Assembly (NCBI GenBank): GCA_036365145.1
Contig: JAEOAD010002761.1
Location: 186,001 to 250,000, forward strand
Reading direction: 5' to 3'
Length of the DNA stretch: 64,000 nucleotides
Source of the DNA: Orientallactaga sibirica
Lineage: Eukaryota; Chordata; Mammalia; Rodentia; Dipodidae
The notes beneath the pieces were generated by a model. That model searched no databases, was not told the origin of the DNA, and worked only from the letters and a program-made list of their open reading frames with translations. This document shows, in pieces, positions 9,758-20,142 of this stretch; position 1 is the stretch's first letter, and the number at the start of each line of letters is the position of its first letter. The translations under genes were made by a program, and so were the position numbers.

Positions 9758-10431
9758 TCTATCACATTTATAGGAAAAAGCACCCTTGGGTGAGAGAAAC
9801 AGATATTGGGAGAGAAATCTGGTTAAAGCAGGTTTAGGGTGAGTAGGAGACCCAGGACGGCAAGAAGAGTCACCCTGAGATCCTGTCCATGGACAGATCT
9901 TGTAGAACAAAAAGCCCAAAGATTTTGCTGAGAACAGTCTGGAAACTTTTAGCAGCTGAACAGGCAAGATTCCAGCTGAGCAGAGGGTGGCAGGAGTAGT
10001 GAAAAAAAAAAACTCCCTAGGGCCCAAGGTCAGAAATGAGCTCATCTGATCTACAGAGAAAAGTGGCCTGGACTGGGATAAGTGACTGGGCCTGCAGCAG
10101 GTACCTAGACTTGCATGTTGGACACTCTGAAGACTTCCTGTCTTGATTGAGAAATGTCCTAATTATCCTGATTTTTCTGTGGGTACCAAGAGGGTTCGGC
10201 TGTCAGCTAGAATTGTGATGCTTTGAGACTTGAGTCCTGGCTCTGGTTCTGGCTGACCTCTTGAGAAAGTGACAATGGGTCCCCTACAGGTACCAAGCAG
10301 AGCCTGGAAGAGAGCAGAAGGTGGAGCCTGCTCCAGTGCCTTCTCAATGTTCAATCAGACTCATAACAAGGAGTATAAATAGGTTGAGAGGCTTTGAGGG
10401 GATTAACAGAACACATGAAAATTATCCAAGG
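9758..10431. other. Single-copy non-coding stretch
   Basis: No recognisable repeat or exon. The minus-strand frames at 9695-10045 and 10163-10354 have no domain, and the first begins inside a SINE. Confidence 0.4.
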
Positions 10432-10632
10432 AGGGCTGCAGAGATGGCAGTTAAGGTGCTAGCTCATGAAGCTTGATGGCCTGGGTTCAGTTCCCTAATA
10501 TCAAGGTAAACCAGATGCACAAAGTGGTTTGTTTGTCTGGAGCTTGCTCACAGTTGCAAGAAGCACTCATGCATCCTGCTACACCCATTCTCTCTCTCCC
10601 TTGCAAATAAGTGAATAAAAATATTTCTAAAC
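10432..10632 (+). mobile_element. tRNA-derived SINE
   Basis: Head GGGCTGCAGAGATGGCAGTTAAGG, middle CCAGATGCACAAAGTGG, CT-rich stretch CCATTCTCTCTCTCCC and tail AAATAAGTGAATAAAAATA. Confidence 0.82.
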
Positions 10633-11019
10633 GAAAATTATTCAAGGAGACCTCAGTGGCTGTACATGTTGTCATCATTTTCCATAGCTGTCATGGCATG
10701 TCACCTCGCCTGGAGATGTGACTTGCTGCCCCCTCTACATGTACCTGAGTGTATGTCATGTGACCTCAAGCAAGGCATTTCCCTTTATGAGCCTCAGCTT
10801 CCCTCTCTGGGTTGGTGTGGTCATGAAATGAGGGACTGAGTGTGGAGCTTCCCAGCATGCTGAATTACAATAAGCACAGTCGACCACAGGGCTGGGGGTT
10901 TGAGGAGCCCCAAGTGGGGTTCTTGTGGCAGAAGATGTCAGGAGAACACCCTTGGGGAAGGGTGTGTGGCCATTGGGACCAGGTAGATCATAGCTGCTCA
11001 GGGTTCATGTCTCTGTCAG

Positions 11020-11095
11020 CACTTCACCATCATGGAGCAGAATCAGGATGGTTTCATTGACAAGGAGAACATGAGGAAGAGTTTTACTGCACTGG
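11020..11095 (+). pseudogene. Regulatory myosin light chain EF-hand exon, broken gene
   Basis: A 76-nt exon with an AG acceptor at 11018-11019 and a GT donor at 11096-11097 reads FTIMEQNQDGFIDKENMRKS and continues FTALG. This is the first EF-hand of a regulatory myosin light chain; the family reads FT(V/I)MDQNRDGFIDKEDLRDTFAALG. The D-x-(N/Q)-x-D-G-x-I-D loop is partly kept, with the first Asp changed to Glu (EQNQDG). The 76-nt size and the split after the first base of a Gly codon match the family as I recall it. It is closest by eye to MYL10/MYLPF-type chains. The following exon is broken and no other exons were found, so this is an unprocessed pseudogene fragment. Confidence 0.72.
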
Positions 11096-11272
11096 GTGGA
11101 TGACATAGCAATGGGGAAAACTTAGAGCTGTGTGGGGAGGTGTTGCAGTGCACAGCCCACCAATCAGGAATAGGTGACTGGGGATGTACAAAGGTCAGGG
11201 CATTGATTGACGGGCTGTGAGCTTAGTGTTCTTCTGTGCACAACATACTTCTGCCCCATTTCCCTCTTCCAG

Positions 11273-11365
11273 GTTGCATCAATGTCAAAAATGAGGAGTT
11301 GAATGCCATGTGAAGGAGGTTCCAGGGTACATCACCATGTTATCGAGAAACTTTAGGAGGCAGGG
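11273..11365 (+). pseudogene. Next myosin light chain exon, frameshifted
   Basis: After a pyrimidine-rich AG acceptor (11271-11272) the sequence continues the same frame as G-C-I-N-V-K-N-E-E-L-N-A-M and then meets TGA. The family reads GRINVKNEELEAM followed by VKEAPGPINFT. The bases after ATG still show TGAAGGAGG.TTCCAGGG.ACATCA..CACCATGTT, so one G has been lost after ATG and several small deletions follow. The 177-nt intron before it is retained, which excludes a processed copy. No later exons were seen downstream. Confidence 0.68.
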
Positions 11366-11572
11366 GAGGGGCTAGGGATAGGTAGTAGACATGTCTCCCT
11401 ATGGGGTCCTGATGTTTACAGAAGCACAGTTGAGAACCCGGTGTGCCTCTCTCCAAGCACCATCCCCTGGAAGCACACACCGTCCCAGGCCCTGCATCAG
11501 TTTCCACCTAGGCTCATTACCCACAATCAAGACAGCACCTTCCACTTTCTTCCTATTACCACCCCCACCCAC

Positions 11573-11717
11573 CTGTTTTTGAGGTAGGGTCTCACTCAGG
11601 CCCAGGCTGACCTAGAATTCACTGTGTAGTCTCAGGTAGGCCTTGAAATCACAGTGATCCTCCTACCCAGCCTCCTGAGTGCTGGCATTAAAGACATGTG
11701 CCATCATTCCCAGCTTA
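11573..11717 (-). mobile_element. B1-type SINE
   Basis: TTTTTGAGGTAGGGTCTCAC, CAGGCTGACCTAGAATTCAC and GCTGGCATTAAAGACATGTG, in reverse-strand B1 order. Confidence 0.9.
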
Positions 11718-12300
11718 TTTACCTCGTCTACCTTCCTCTTTTGTCTCTCTGTGCCCCTGTTGATGGTGAGTGACAGGCAGAGAAGAGCTATGGGGAAAGT
11801 GGTTCTAAAAACCACTGTGGCTGACTGAGCCAATTCCCAGACAAGTTACCTCATCCAATTCTGTAGTCACCACTATCCTACTGATAGGATCAGAGAACTG
11901 TGTTCACCATTAAGGAGTCTGAGCATGCTCAGAGAGGTCAGGATGGTTGTTCCAGGTGCCCTGAGAGAAGAATAACTGTCATGGAGACACTACAGTCTCC
12001 TGGGACTCAATATCCTGTCTGGGACTAGAAAATGGGGGCATCTCTGTTCCCTTTCTCTCCTGACTCTGGCACATCCTCTGCATGGTCATCTCCACGTTGG
12101 AGGTTTCTGTGACTGAAAGGAAGGGTCAGACTGGGCTGTGGCTGTACAGGGAGGTAGGCGGTGCTGTCACCCTCCCCTCAGGCTGCCCCTGACTGGCCCT
12201 GGAGATCAATATCTGGACTTCCACACACTGCAGGGTGATCTTGGGTGTCTGAGTTGCTGTTCACACCTTAATATTTCTGTAAAGTGCTTGTCTAGAATCA
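11718..12300. other. Single-copy non-coding stretch
   Basis: Searched by eye for further myosin light chain exons after 11,365, and none was found. No repeat was recognised. Confidence 0.4.
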
Positions 12301-12538
12301 CCCAGAGAGGAGCTTGGGTGTGGCTCATCAATACAGCACTTACCTAAGTTCCCCCAGTGAGAGGCTGAGGTCTGGCTCAGTTATAGAGCTCCTGCCTAGA
12401 AAACCCCAGTGTGGGAGTGTGGGGTGGCTCAGTGGCAGAGCACTTGCCTTGACTCCTCCACTGAGGGGCTGGGGTGTGGCTTAGTGGAAGAGTTTCTGCA
12501 TAGATTCCCCACTGAGGAGCTGTGGGCATAGCCTATAA
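12301..12538 (+). repeat. Tandem array of 52-nt ID-SINE head monomers
   Basis: About 4.5 head-to-tail units start at 12301, 12353, 12405, 12457 and 12508, spaced 52, 52, 52 and 51 nt. Each follows CCCAGTGAGGGGCTGGGGTG then TGGCTCAGTGGTAGAGCACTTGCCTAGAA with changes. The unit is the 5' half of an ID SINE including its A-box-like GGCTCAGTGG-type word, joined directly to the next head with no poly-A tail. This is not the usual dispersed form of an ID element. Confidence 0.8.
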
Positions 12539-13680
12539 GGAGGCACCTTCTGCTCTAATGTGAGTTGTGTACTAGGGGAGAACAGAAGTTTAGTTGGGAC
12601 TCTTTGGGATGCTCATGGGAAGGGAAGAGTGCTTTTTATCTCTGAAGGCCCTCAGCCTGCTTGGTGGTTTGGAAAGTAGAGGCTTAAGGCTCATGATGCG
12701 TCTGTCAGGCTTTGGCTAAGATGGACCAGTGACCCAGGGCCTTGGTGGGGACTACAGTACTGCAGCTGCTCTCTAGTTTTTCAGACCTAGGAATGCAGCT
12801 GAGCTTGTCATGCAAACTTTGTCATGACTGTGTGCAATGCTGGAGGGAGAGGCTGGCAGCCAGGAGGGCAGCAGGATGGGGTAGGCACTGTCTTGTGCTG
12901 TAATTGGGATAAGGAAATTTTGCCATGATTTGCCCCATAAGGGCAAGCAGACAGTATACAGGCTCTTTTATGATACTCACAGTGCTCAGACCAGAGGGAG
13001 AAGGCAGGGTGTCACTAGCCTAAGTGTGAGTGTCAAAAATACCTGGTCAGGAAGCTGAGGGGCCAGCCACAGTAGTAAGGCCTCTTCAGAGACTGGAATT
13101 TTCAGCTAGGTGATGAAAAAGGGATGTTGTGGATTGGAGGCAGAGATCCCACTCAGTCCTGATCAAGACCCTTGCACCACTCCAGCATCACTGGCTTAGA
13201 GCCCGTGACTCTTCTGCTTGGTCTACCTGGGAGGGCCTCGAGCCCTGGCCCAACTCCACCTGGCCTGAGCTGCAGGGCTGGGGACAGCTTCCTAACACCT
13301 GCTCAGAGAAGTCCATGCTCTGTCTTCCAGGGGCTCCCAGTCTGATGGGGGAGACATAGAGGACCTTGACTCAGTCTGATGGGAAGACACAGAGAGCTAT
13401 GACCCAGCCTGGTGGGGGAGACAGGGACAGTCCAAACTCAATCCCATGTGAGGATCTGGACACTCTGGATGTCCACAGAGGGTGGTTACATCCCATTTCT
13501 CTTATTAATGGTACCTCAGGCAAGGAATGGAAACTGCGTGATAAGTTGAAGTATCGTGTCTAGTACCTGGGTGCACTGGGTCTGAAGTGAACTGAGTGGG
13601 AATGATGCCAGCCTGGAGCTGGGCACTCAGATAGGTTCACAGTCCTGATCCATTAGTGTTCATCAAAACCTAAGCATTGA
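12539..13680. other. Single-copy non-coding stretch
   Basis: No convincing exon or repeat. The frames at 13129-13359 and 13366-13563 are open by chance. Around 13330-13420 there is a short imprecise repetition of CAGTCTGATGGGG and GGGAGACA words. Confidence 0.4.
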
Positions 13681-13815
13681 GCCAGGTGCGGTGGCTCATG
13701 TGTCTAATCCTACCACTCAGGAAAGGGATGAGGAATTCAAGGTCATTCTTAGCCACATGTTGAGTTTGATATCAGCTAGGGCTACACAAGACCTTTCTCA
13801 ATCAAATCAATCAAA
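13681..13815 (+). mobile_element. B1-type SINE, old
   Basis: GCCAGGTGCGGTGGCTCATG, ACTCAGGAAAGGGATGAGG and GCTAGGGCTACACAAGACC keep B1 order. A degenerate (AATC)n tail follows. Confidence 0.75.
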
Positions 13816-14149
13816 GAAACACACCCAAACCTCTAGCTATTGGTGGCCACCAGCAGGCTGTTCCTATAAGGTGGGGAAAATAGACCTCTGACCGCATGAC
13901 TTGGTGGGGCTTCCCAGGTCCACAGTAGTGGGTGAGGAGCAGCATGACCAGGAAAGGGGTCTGATAAGAGTTCTTAGGTCACCTGCTGTCATCATAGATC
14001 CCAGGAATCCATGGACAAAAGCCTTTCTTCCTCTGGGACTCAGTTTTCCCAATAATACAAGAAAGACCTTGGGTATTACAGACCATGGTGGACATCAGAA
14101 TCTTTTCTTCTTCCTCCTTCTCCCCTTGGCCTTGTTCTTGTGTTTAGCA

Positions 14150-14392
14150 TGGAACCCAGTGCCTTGCCCAAAGAGTCAAGTCCTCTACCATGGTCCAGCC
14201 CCTCACTGGGCATTCTAAGCAGGCTGAGACACACCGTCAGCCAGTCAATGGTAGATTCTAAGGAAAACCTACTGCTAAGCCATGTCCAAAATGTCTCACT
14301 GGGGGATTCTAGGAGGTGCTCTGCTACTGAGTCACCCTCTGCCCCTCAGTGGACGATTCTAGCAAGCACTCTAGTGAAGTAGGAATCAGAGC
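14150..14392 (-). repeat. Tandem array of ID-SINE head monomers, reverse strand
   Basis: The complement of the same monomer as at 12301-12538. The word ATTCTA recurs at 14212, 14255, 14306 and 14356 (spacings 43, 51, 50). Each is flanked on the left by CTCACTGGG or CTCAGTGG and on the right by CTC/CT..TACTGAG words that are the complement of CTCAGTAGCAGAG. The opposite orientation shows that the array form arose or inserted independently of 12301-12538. Confidence 0.75.
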
Positions 14393-14395
14393 CAG

Positions 14396-15754
14396 AGAGG
14401 CAAACTGAGAGGAAGAAAGGTGGGGAGGGGAAGGCTGCAGTCTCCAGGAGGCTCATGAGCGTTGACATGGAAAATGACCAACAGGTCAGCATAGAGACAG
14501 AGATGCTGATGGGAGCCAGGCTGAGGGGAGAGAACAAAGCCAGTTGTTAGATGAATGGATGGAGGCAGGGCTGGGGACAGGAATGATCAGCTTAGCTTAT
14601 GATGTCTGAATGGGATATGGCCACAGCTAGCTGTAGTGCAGGCCCTTGGACTGACCATGGAGGTGAAGTCCTGTGACAGTGGTCTATAGTAAGTGTACAT
14701 GGGGGACTGTTCTACTGGAGCAGAGAGGCACAGAGTGTTGTGGAAGCCTGTTTTGGACCCTAGAGACTGGGTCAATTCCTGAGCTATGCTCCAGCCATCC
14801 CTTCCAAGCCTCACTGGGCTTTTAGTGACCCTGGAGGATGATATGATCCCTTCCCACCTAGGGGCGGGCTGGTGACCAAGGACAGTGATGTTTCTGTTCA
14901 GGGTTTGAGGATGGCTCCACAGCCTGTCACAGCCTCCACCTATGGGGAGTGAGAGAAGGCTGGTGGTGCCTGTGGAGGTGGGCATGTATACTTCCTCCTC
15001 CATAATGTTATCAAAGGATGTTAGGCAGACTTCTGGGCCTACAGAGGCACTTCCAAGAGTGTCTCAATCTAGAATCACCCAATCCATTCATAAGGATCCT
15101 ACCTGCATCTTTGCAACCTGAGACATCCACTTGACAATGTCCTAGACCATCTCATCTCTTAGTATCATGAAGGAAGAGTGAGAAGGAAATCCATCTATAG
15201 GGGATCCATTTGGGGACCTGACAAATGTGGATGCTGGTTATAGCAGCCACAAAGAATACTCTGGTTAAAACAGAATCTGTGCAATTCCCAACTTGTGTAC
15301 CTGGAAATTTTGACTTTCCCACACTAACATAAATAATGGAAAATGTGCATAGGTCCTTAGTGGGACCTGGTACCACTGGCACCAGAGGATACCCCAAATG
15401 CACAGGGCCTCATTCAGCTATCTGATCCTATCTTTTCACTAAGCCTGCTTAAGCCCCACAAATTCCCTGATAGTTCCAGGTGATATCATTCACCCTCATT
15501 CAGGACCCAATGTAGTTCCTAGTTCTGGCCGCTCTGGTAGATGGAAGAAGATACTTTCCTGGACCCATAGGGAAAGATCCCATCCTGTTAATCTGTCTGG
15601 TACATCATTTAGTCCTCTCCATCCTCAGGTTTTCTTTTCCTTAAAAGGGATCCTAGTACTCATGTCCCAAATCTGTGAGGGCCAAGATCTAAGGGGATCC
15701 ACCATGGGAAGGGTTCTCTATGATGCCTTTGGCCTCAAATGGCAGGGCATAAAG
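14396..15754. other. Single-copy non-coding stretch
   Basis: The longest open frame, 138 codons on the minus strand at 14587-15003, has no recognisable domain, no family resemblance and no splice-site framework. No repeat was recognised. Confidence 0.4.
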
Positions 15755-15945
15755 AACAAGGCCTGGTAGTTCAGGCTTGTCATCCCATGTGCTCAGGAAG
15801 CTGAACATGAAGATGACAAGTTCAAGGCCTACCTGGGATACATAGTAAGACCTAAGGGCAAGGATATAGGTCAGTAGTAAAGAACCTGGGGAAAATCCTC
15901 CTGTGAGAGGTGGGGCTTTGAGCTGTAGAACATTCTCCTAGTGTC
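15755..15945 (+). repeat. Old B1 followed by two ID head monomers
   Basis: 15755-15856 is a diverged B1 (GGCCTGGTAGTTCAGGCTTG, CCTACCTGGGATACATAGTAAGACC). At 15857-15945 two ID-like heads follow: AAGGATATAGGTCAGTAGTAAAG and GGTGGGGCTTTGAGCTGTAGAACATTCTCCTAG, separated by the usual CCTCCTGTGAGA joint. Confidence 0.58.
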
Positions 15946-16650
15946 TCTGTGGTCATGGGTTCCATGGGAATCTCAACAATGCTAAGGTCCTGCTGGGGTC
16001 TCAAGGTCATTATATTCAGTCTCTCCCTAATTCTTGAAGGAAAGTTGGGGTTCCAAGGGAAGCACCTGGCCTCAGACAGCTGCCTAGCACTCAGCAGCCC
16101 TGTCCATTGGGGTTCCTCAGGTCAGGACTTTTTGACTCCAGCACTCTTCGGAGCCACATGCTCTGAGTTTGCCAAAGAGTTTGGGGGTTGAAGCAAAAAT
16201 AAAAACACAAAGATGTACATTTGGGTGATGTTTGTGTGAGTAACACTCCAGTTTAGAGGATAGGAAACTTTCCTATCCATGCTGATTTTTCCATAACTCT
16301 TGTTTCCATGGCTTTGTTCAGCTATTCCTGATGAAGTGGTGTGTAGAACTAATTAACAAGTTTATTATTCCACAGCTGGACACAAAGACATTAATTTATG
16401 GTTTTATTGAGCACCTAGCACATATGGAAGCTTGTGCCAGTCTCAGGTATACCAAGATGGCACAGGCCTGTCCATAGGCAGAAGGGGTTGTATGGACTGT
16501 AAGTAGGGAAGAAGGATAGAGGGTGCAGAAGCCAGGGGAGAAGGTCAGTGTGAAGGAGGGTAGAGAAATCAGGAGAAACTGATCAGAGACAGCTGGGCAG
16601 GGGCAGGTTTGGAAAGGAGAAGAGATGAATTCAAGGTACATTTAAAGGAT
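15946..16650. other. Single-copy non-coding stretch
   Basis: No exon or repeat recognised. Frames at 15949-16191 and 16396-16641 show no domain. Confidence 0.4.
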
Positions 16651-16654
16651 AAGC

Positions 16655-16845
16655 AAAGATTTCTTCACAAGCACAGGTAAGGCATCTAAGATCAAACATA
16701 TAGGACTAAATTGGACTATCATAATTAAAACTGTCCATCAAAATATACAATTGAGACTGTGGAAAGACCAGACTTGGGATGGGAGAAAATATTACATACA
16801 CACTGATTTTTGTCAAAGGCTCTTTAAACAGAAATATATATTTCT
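16655..16845 (+). mobile_element. Old L1 fragment, 3' part of ORF2
   Basis: ACAAGCACAGGTAAGGCATC, ACTAAATTGGACTATCATAATTAAAACTG and GGGATGGGAGAAAATATTACATAC match, in order and spacing, the conserved L1 ORF2 region encoding the ..KLDFIKIKNF.. and ..WEKIF.. stretches. It is heavily mutated and not coding. Confidence 0.68.
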
Positions 16846-16857
16846 TTTTTTCTTGCT

Positions 16858-17165
16858 TTAAAAAAATTCCTTTTAAAATTTATTTTTTACTGACAACTTC
16901 CTAAATTGCAGACCAAATAGCATGGTACTTCACTTCCTCCCCCCCCCCCGTTTCCCCTTTGAAACTCCACTCTCCATCATATACCATCCCTCTCTTAATC
17001 AGTTTCTCTTTTAATTATGATGCTGTTGTGTAGGTAGTTTCAAGCACTGCGAGGTCATGGACATCCAGGCCATTTTGTTTCTGGAGGAGCATGCTGTGAG
17101 GAGTCCTACCCTTCCTTTGGCTCTTACATTCTTTCCATGCCTCTTCCACAATGGATGCTGCAAAT
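16858..17165 (-). mobile_element. L1 3' untranslated fragment, copy 1
   Basis: Similar to the start of 20143-20905, with shared words TTTGAAACTCCACTCTCCATC, GTGTAGGTAGT, GTCATGGA.ATCCA.GCCATTTTGT, GGAGGAGCA and CCCTTCCTTTGGCTCTTACATTC. Reading the complement, the element ends GTCAGTAAAAAATAAA with a T-rich plus-strand start. That fits a reverse-strand L1 3' end with its polyadenylation signal and A-tail. Confidence 0.6.
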
Positions 17166-17244
17166 ATGTATATTTCTGCATGTTAATAATGGATGCATGT
17201 TAATCACTTTTTTCCATTGAAAGTAATTTAACTGAACAAGCAAT

Positions 17245-17545
17245 ATTTGAGAAGAAGTATTTATTTTACTTTTGGCTCACAGTTTCAGAAGTTTTCAGTC
17301 CATAGTCATCTGACCCCATTGCTTTAGGTCTGTGGAGAAGCAGAGAATCATGGTGGCAGAAAGCCAGGGCAGAGCAAAGCAGTTGACTTCTTAGCAGTCA
17401 GGAAACAGGAAGCCAGAAAGAGGAACATGTGGAGCCAATATGTCCCTTCAATGACAGGATCTCATAGAACACCTTTCTCAAATCTGGCCCTATCTTCCAG
17501 GGTTTCTAGCATGAGGCCAGCCTAGGATACATAGTGGAATACTGT
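17245..17545 (-). mobile_element. MaLR-type LTR fragment
   Basis: AAGTATTTATTTTACTTTTGGCTCACAG, AATCATGGTGGCAGAAAGCC, GGAAACAGGAAGCCAGAAAGAGG and AGGGTTTCTAGC are in the order of a reverse-strand rodent MaLR LTR, whose complement ends in AAATAAA. The subfamily is not known. Confidence 0.55.
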
Positions 17546-17561
17546 ATAAAAACAAAACAAG

Positions 17562-17712
17562 CTGGGCATGATGGTACATGCCTTTAATCCCAGCAATCAG
17601 GACTCAGGGATAAGAGAATCCCTTTGAATGTGAGATCAGCCTGAAAGTACACAGTGAACTCCAGGTCAGCTGGGCTAGAGAGAGGTCCTATGTCAAAAAT
17701 TAAATCAAAACA
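17562..17712 (+). mobile_element. B1-type SINE
   Basis: GCTGGGCATGATGGTACATGCC, TTTAATCCCAGCAATCAGG and GTGAACTCCAGGTCAGCTGGG mark a full-length B1. A short partial B1 (GAGGCCAGCCTAGGATACATAG) sits just before it. Confidence 0.88.
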
Positions 17713-17715
17713 ATA

Positions 17716-17880
17716 CAGGGCCTTGGGAGACTGATCAGTGGTTAAAGAAACCTGTTTGTAGAACCTTCCAACCTGGTTCAACTCCTCAGCACCCAGATAA
17801 AGTCAGATGGACATTGTTTTGAGTATCATGAGACACTGTTGTACTCACACACACACAAACACATAAATATTTAAATAAAT
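17716..17880 (+). mobile_element. tRNA-derived SINE
   Basis: GGGAGACTGATCAGTGGTTAAAG, GGTTCAACTCCTCAGCACCC and tail ACACATAAATATTTAAATAAATAC. Confidence 0.75.
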
Positions 17881-18385
17881 ACAAAACTAAAATTAAACAT
17901 TTTTAAATCCAAAAAAACAATATGAAGAAAAAATGAAATAAAGGAGGAGTAGAGAAAGGGGAGATAGGAAAGGGGAGGGAGGGAAAGTGTGAAGGAGGGA
18001 GGAGAAGAACGACACATTTGAGGTAGGGTGAACTGCACTTGGCACTTTTGTCCCTCAGGGAAGGCAGGAGCAAAGCACCTTGATCCTTCATCACATCAGC
18101 ATCACACTGAGCCATCCACAGCAGAAGAGGATTCTAGAACCCTTCCTACACTGAAGGCCTGCCTTTTTCTTCTTCTTCTAAGACTGCTTTTCCTAAAAAA
18201 TGATTTGCACTGAGCCCTGTATCTGCCCCTGAGAACTTACTAGAGTAGTTTGTGTCCAACAGAACCAGGCAGAGTCAAGAAATATCAGGCCATGGCCACC
18301 TGCTTGCCTGAGGTTCCTGGCTTCATGATAGCTGGGCCTGCCAACCCAGGGGTCTGACTCCTCCCGGGAATATGGCACTGAGAGT

Positions 18386-18585
18386 GCTGGAGATGTAGCT
18401 CAGTTATAGAACACTTGCTAAAATTCACTCAGTGAGGGGCTGAGTGTGTGACTCAGCAGAGCACTAGCCTAGAATCCCCCAGTGAGGTGCTGGGGCATGG
18501 CTCTTTGGTAGAGTACTTGCCTAGCATGCTTGAGGACCTGAGTTCCATCCCTAGTACTGCAAAAATAAAATGATAAATTAATAAA
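18386..18585 (+). repeat. Tandem ID-SINE head monomers ending in a full ID element
   Basis: Three head-to-tail units: CTGGAGATGTAGCTCAGTTATAG, then GGGGCTGAGTGTGTGACTCAGCAGAGC, then GGTGCTGGGGCATGGCTCTTTGGTAGAG. They are joined by CACTCAGTGA and CCCCCAGTGA. The last unit runs on as a normal ID element through GCATGCTTGAGGACCTGAG, TTCCATCCCTAGTACTGC and an A-rich tail. The array therefore looks like one ID source whose head has been multiplied 5' of it. Confidence 0.82.
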
Positions 18586-19744
18586 CAAACAAACTAACTA
18601 ACTTCATGCTAATCCCACTGTCCCCTTGGCTGCCTAGGGGCCTTTTCCTATGCTGTTCCCTCTGTTGGGAATACTTTTGCACCACAGTACCCTGATCTTG
18701 ACTTCTAGTTTCAGCATAGTGACAACAGGATAGTCCCAGACACCTGTACTTGGCTAAGTCACATTTGGGTTGCTTTCAGAGTACCAAATAATTTTCTAGG
18801 AGAGTTGTGAGCTGTTTCCATATACCCTGAGAGTGAGAATCAGGTGGAATGGGATTTTTGCCCACTGTGATACCCTTAGTCCCCTACACCAGCCTAGCAT
18901 ACTATAGACTCTCAGAAAATATCTGTCCACCTCCATGAGGGCCAGTGAGCCAGCAGAACCCCCACCCTGAGTCTTACAAAGGTAATTCCAAATCTCTTGG
19001 CCTCCAGGAGTCCAAGGCTGGGAATATAGCCAGTTCTACAGCCACATCCCCCACAGGTCTCTACAGAATCTCCCCTTATGATCTACTCTTCATTTGTACC
19101 ATAAGTAGAATGGACTGCCACCACCATCTCTGTGGCCCTTGGGGTCTTACTGACCTCCAGTTCCCCAGGGTAGAAACAGTCTCATGGCTGTGGCCATTCT
19201 TGAGCATGTCTGGTCAAATTGGATCCCTTTGAAGTTTTGGTGACCCCTGAGTGGACCCAGTAGGTAATGGGCAGCAATCCCATAAGGGCCTTTGGGGCAG
19301 CTAGGATAGAGAGTGGGCCCTGCCCTTGGCACCAATGGCTCCTACAGTCAGCAGCTGTGTCTCATTGAGGGTAATTGGACTGAGGAAGACATCTGGCTTT
19401 TGGATTCTCATTTTCCATTCAGGATCCGCAGCTCAGGCCAGTTGACAGTGGCTACTTGTATAAATCACTTTTAGGAGAATTTAAAGATTATTTCCACACT
19501 TTTGGCTGAATAAACTGCCTGTATGAACAGATTCCATACTGGTGTCCTATCAACAATGGCCAAGGCCTTTGAAGGTCCTTCCAGGATGGACCTCAGGGAC
19601 TTGGAACCAACTGGATGGGCAGGAAACTCCTCAGGATCCTCTGCTCACCACAGGAAGGTGGGGCCCATCAGGGAAAGCCTTAGGAGAAAACCTGCCTCTG
19701 ACTCTGGGTGACACCATAGCAACCTTGAGGGAGATTACAAGTAT
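18586..19744. other. Single-copy non-coding stretch
   Basis: No exon, RNA gene or repeat recognised. Open frames at 18945-19232 and 19523-19829 have no domain. Confidence 0.4.
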
Positions 19745-19965
19745 ATATGTATTTTTTGATGATACTAGGAATGAAACCCACAGCTCTGTACATGCCAGGG
19801 TCAGTCCACATCCTGTAGCACCTCACTAGGGAACTCTAGGCACACACTGTCCCCCAAAATACTCAATGTAAGCAGTGTATCTCAGTAGTAAATACTTGTC
19901 TAAGCATGCACAAAGTCCGTAGGTCTGATTACCCAGAACTTCTGAAGTAAATTTTTAAAACATGA
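19745..19965. mobile_element. Two ID-type SINEs in opposite orientation
   Basis: 19745-19850 reads as a reverse-strand ID (GATACTAGGAATGAAACCC, TGTACATGCCAGGGTCAG). 19862-19965 reads forward (GCAGTGTATCTCAGTAGTAAATAC, TTGTCTAAGCATGCAC, A-rich end AATTTTTAAAACATG). Confidence 0.55.
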
Positions 19966-20142
19966 AACAAATGTGCTTACAAGTTGATTCCAGGAACAAA
20001 TGGTGGATGTAAAAACAAGATGCTAAAAGCCCAAAGTTTTGGAAAAATTGAGCTCTAAAGTTCTAGGAGATAATCTATAGTAGAATGTATTAAAACTTTT
20101 TGGAACACTGGATCCAGAACAGGACAAATGTCTGTATTCATT

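Noticed and set aside
12301..12538. A cluster of tRNA genes
   Set aside because: The units carry only A-box-like 5' halves without a complete cloverleaf or anticodon arm. They match ID SINE heads.
14587..15003. 138-codon minus-strand frame
   Set aside because: No domain, no repeat-independent support, and no consistent exon boundaries.
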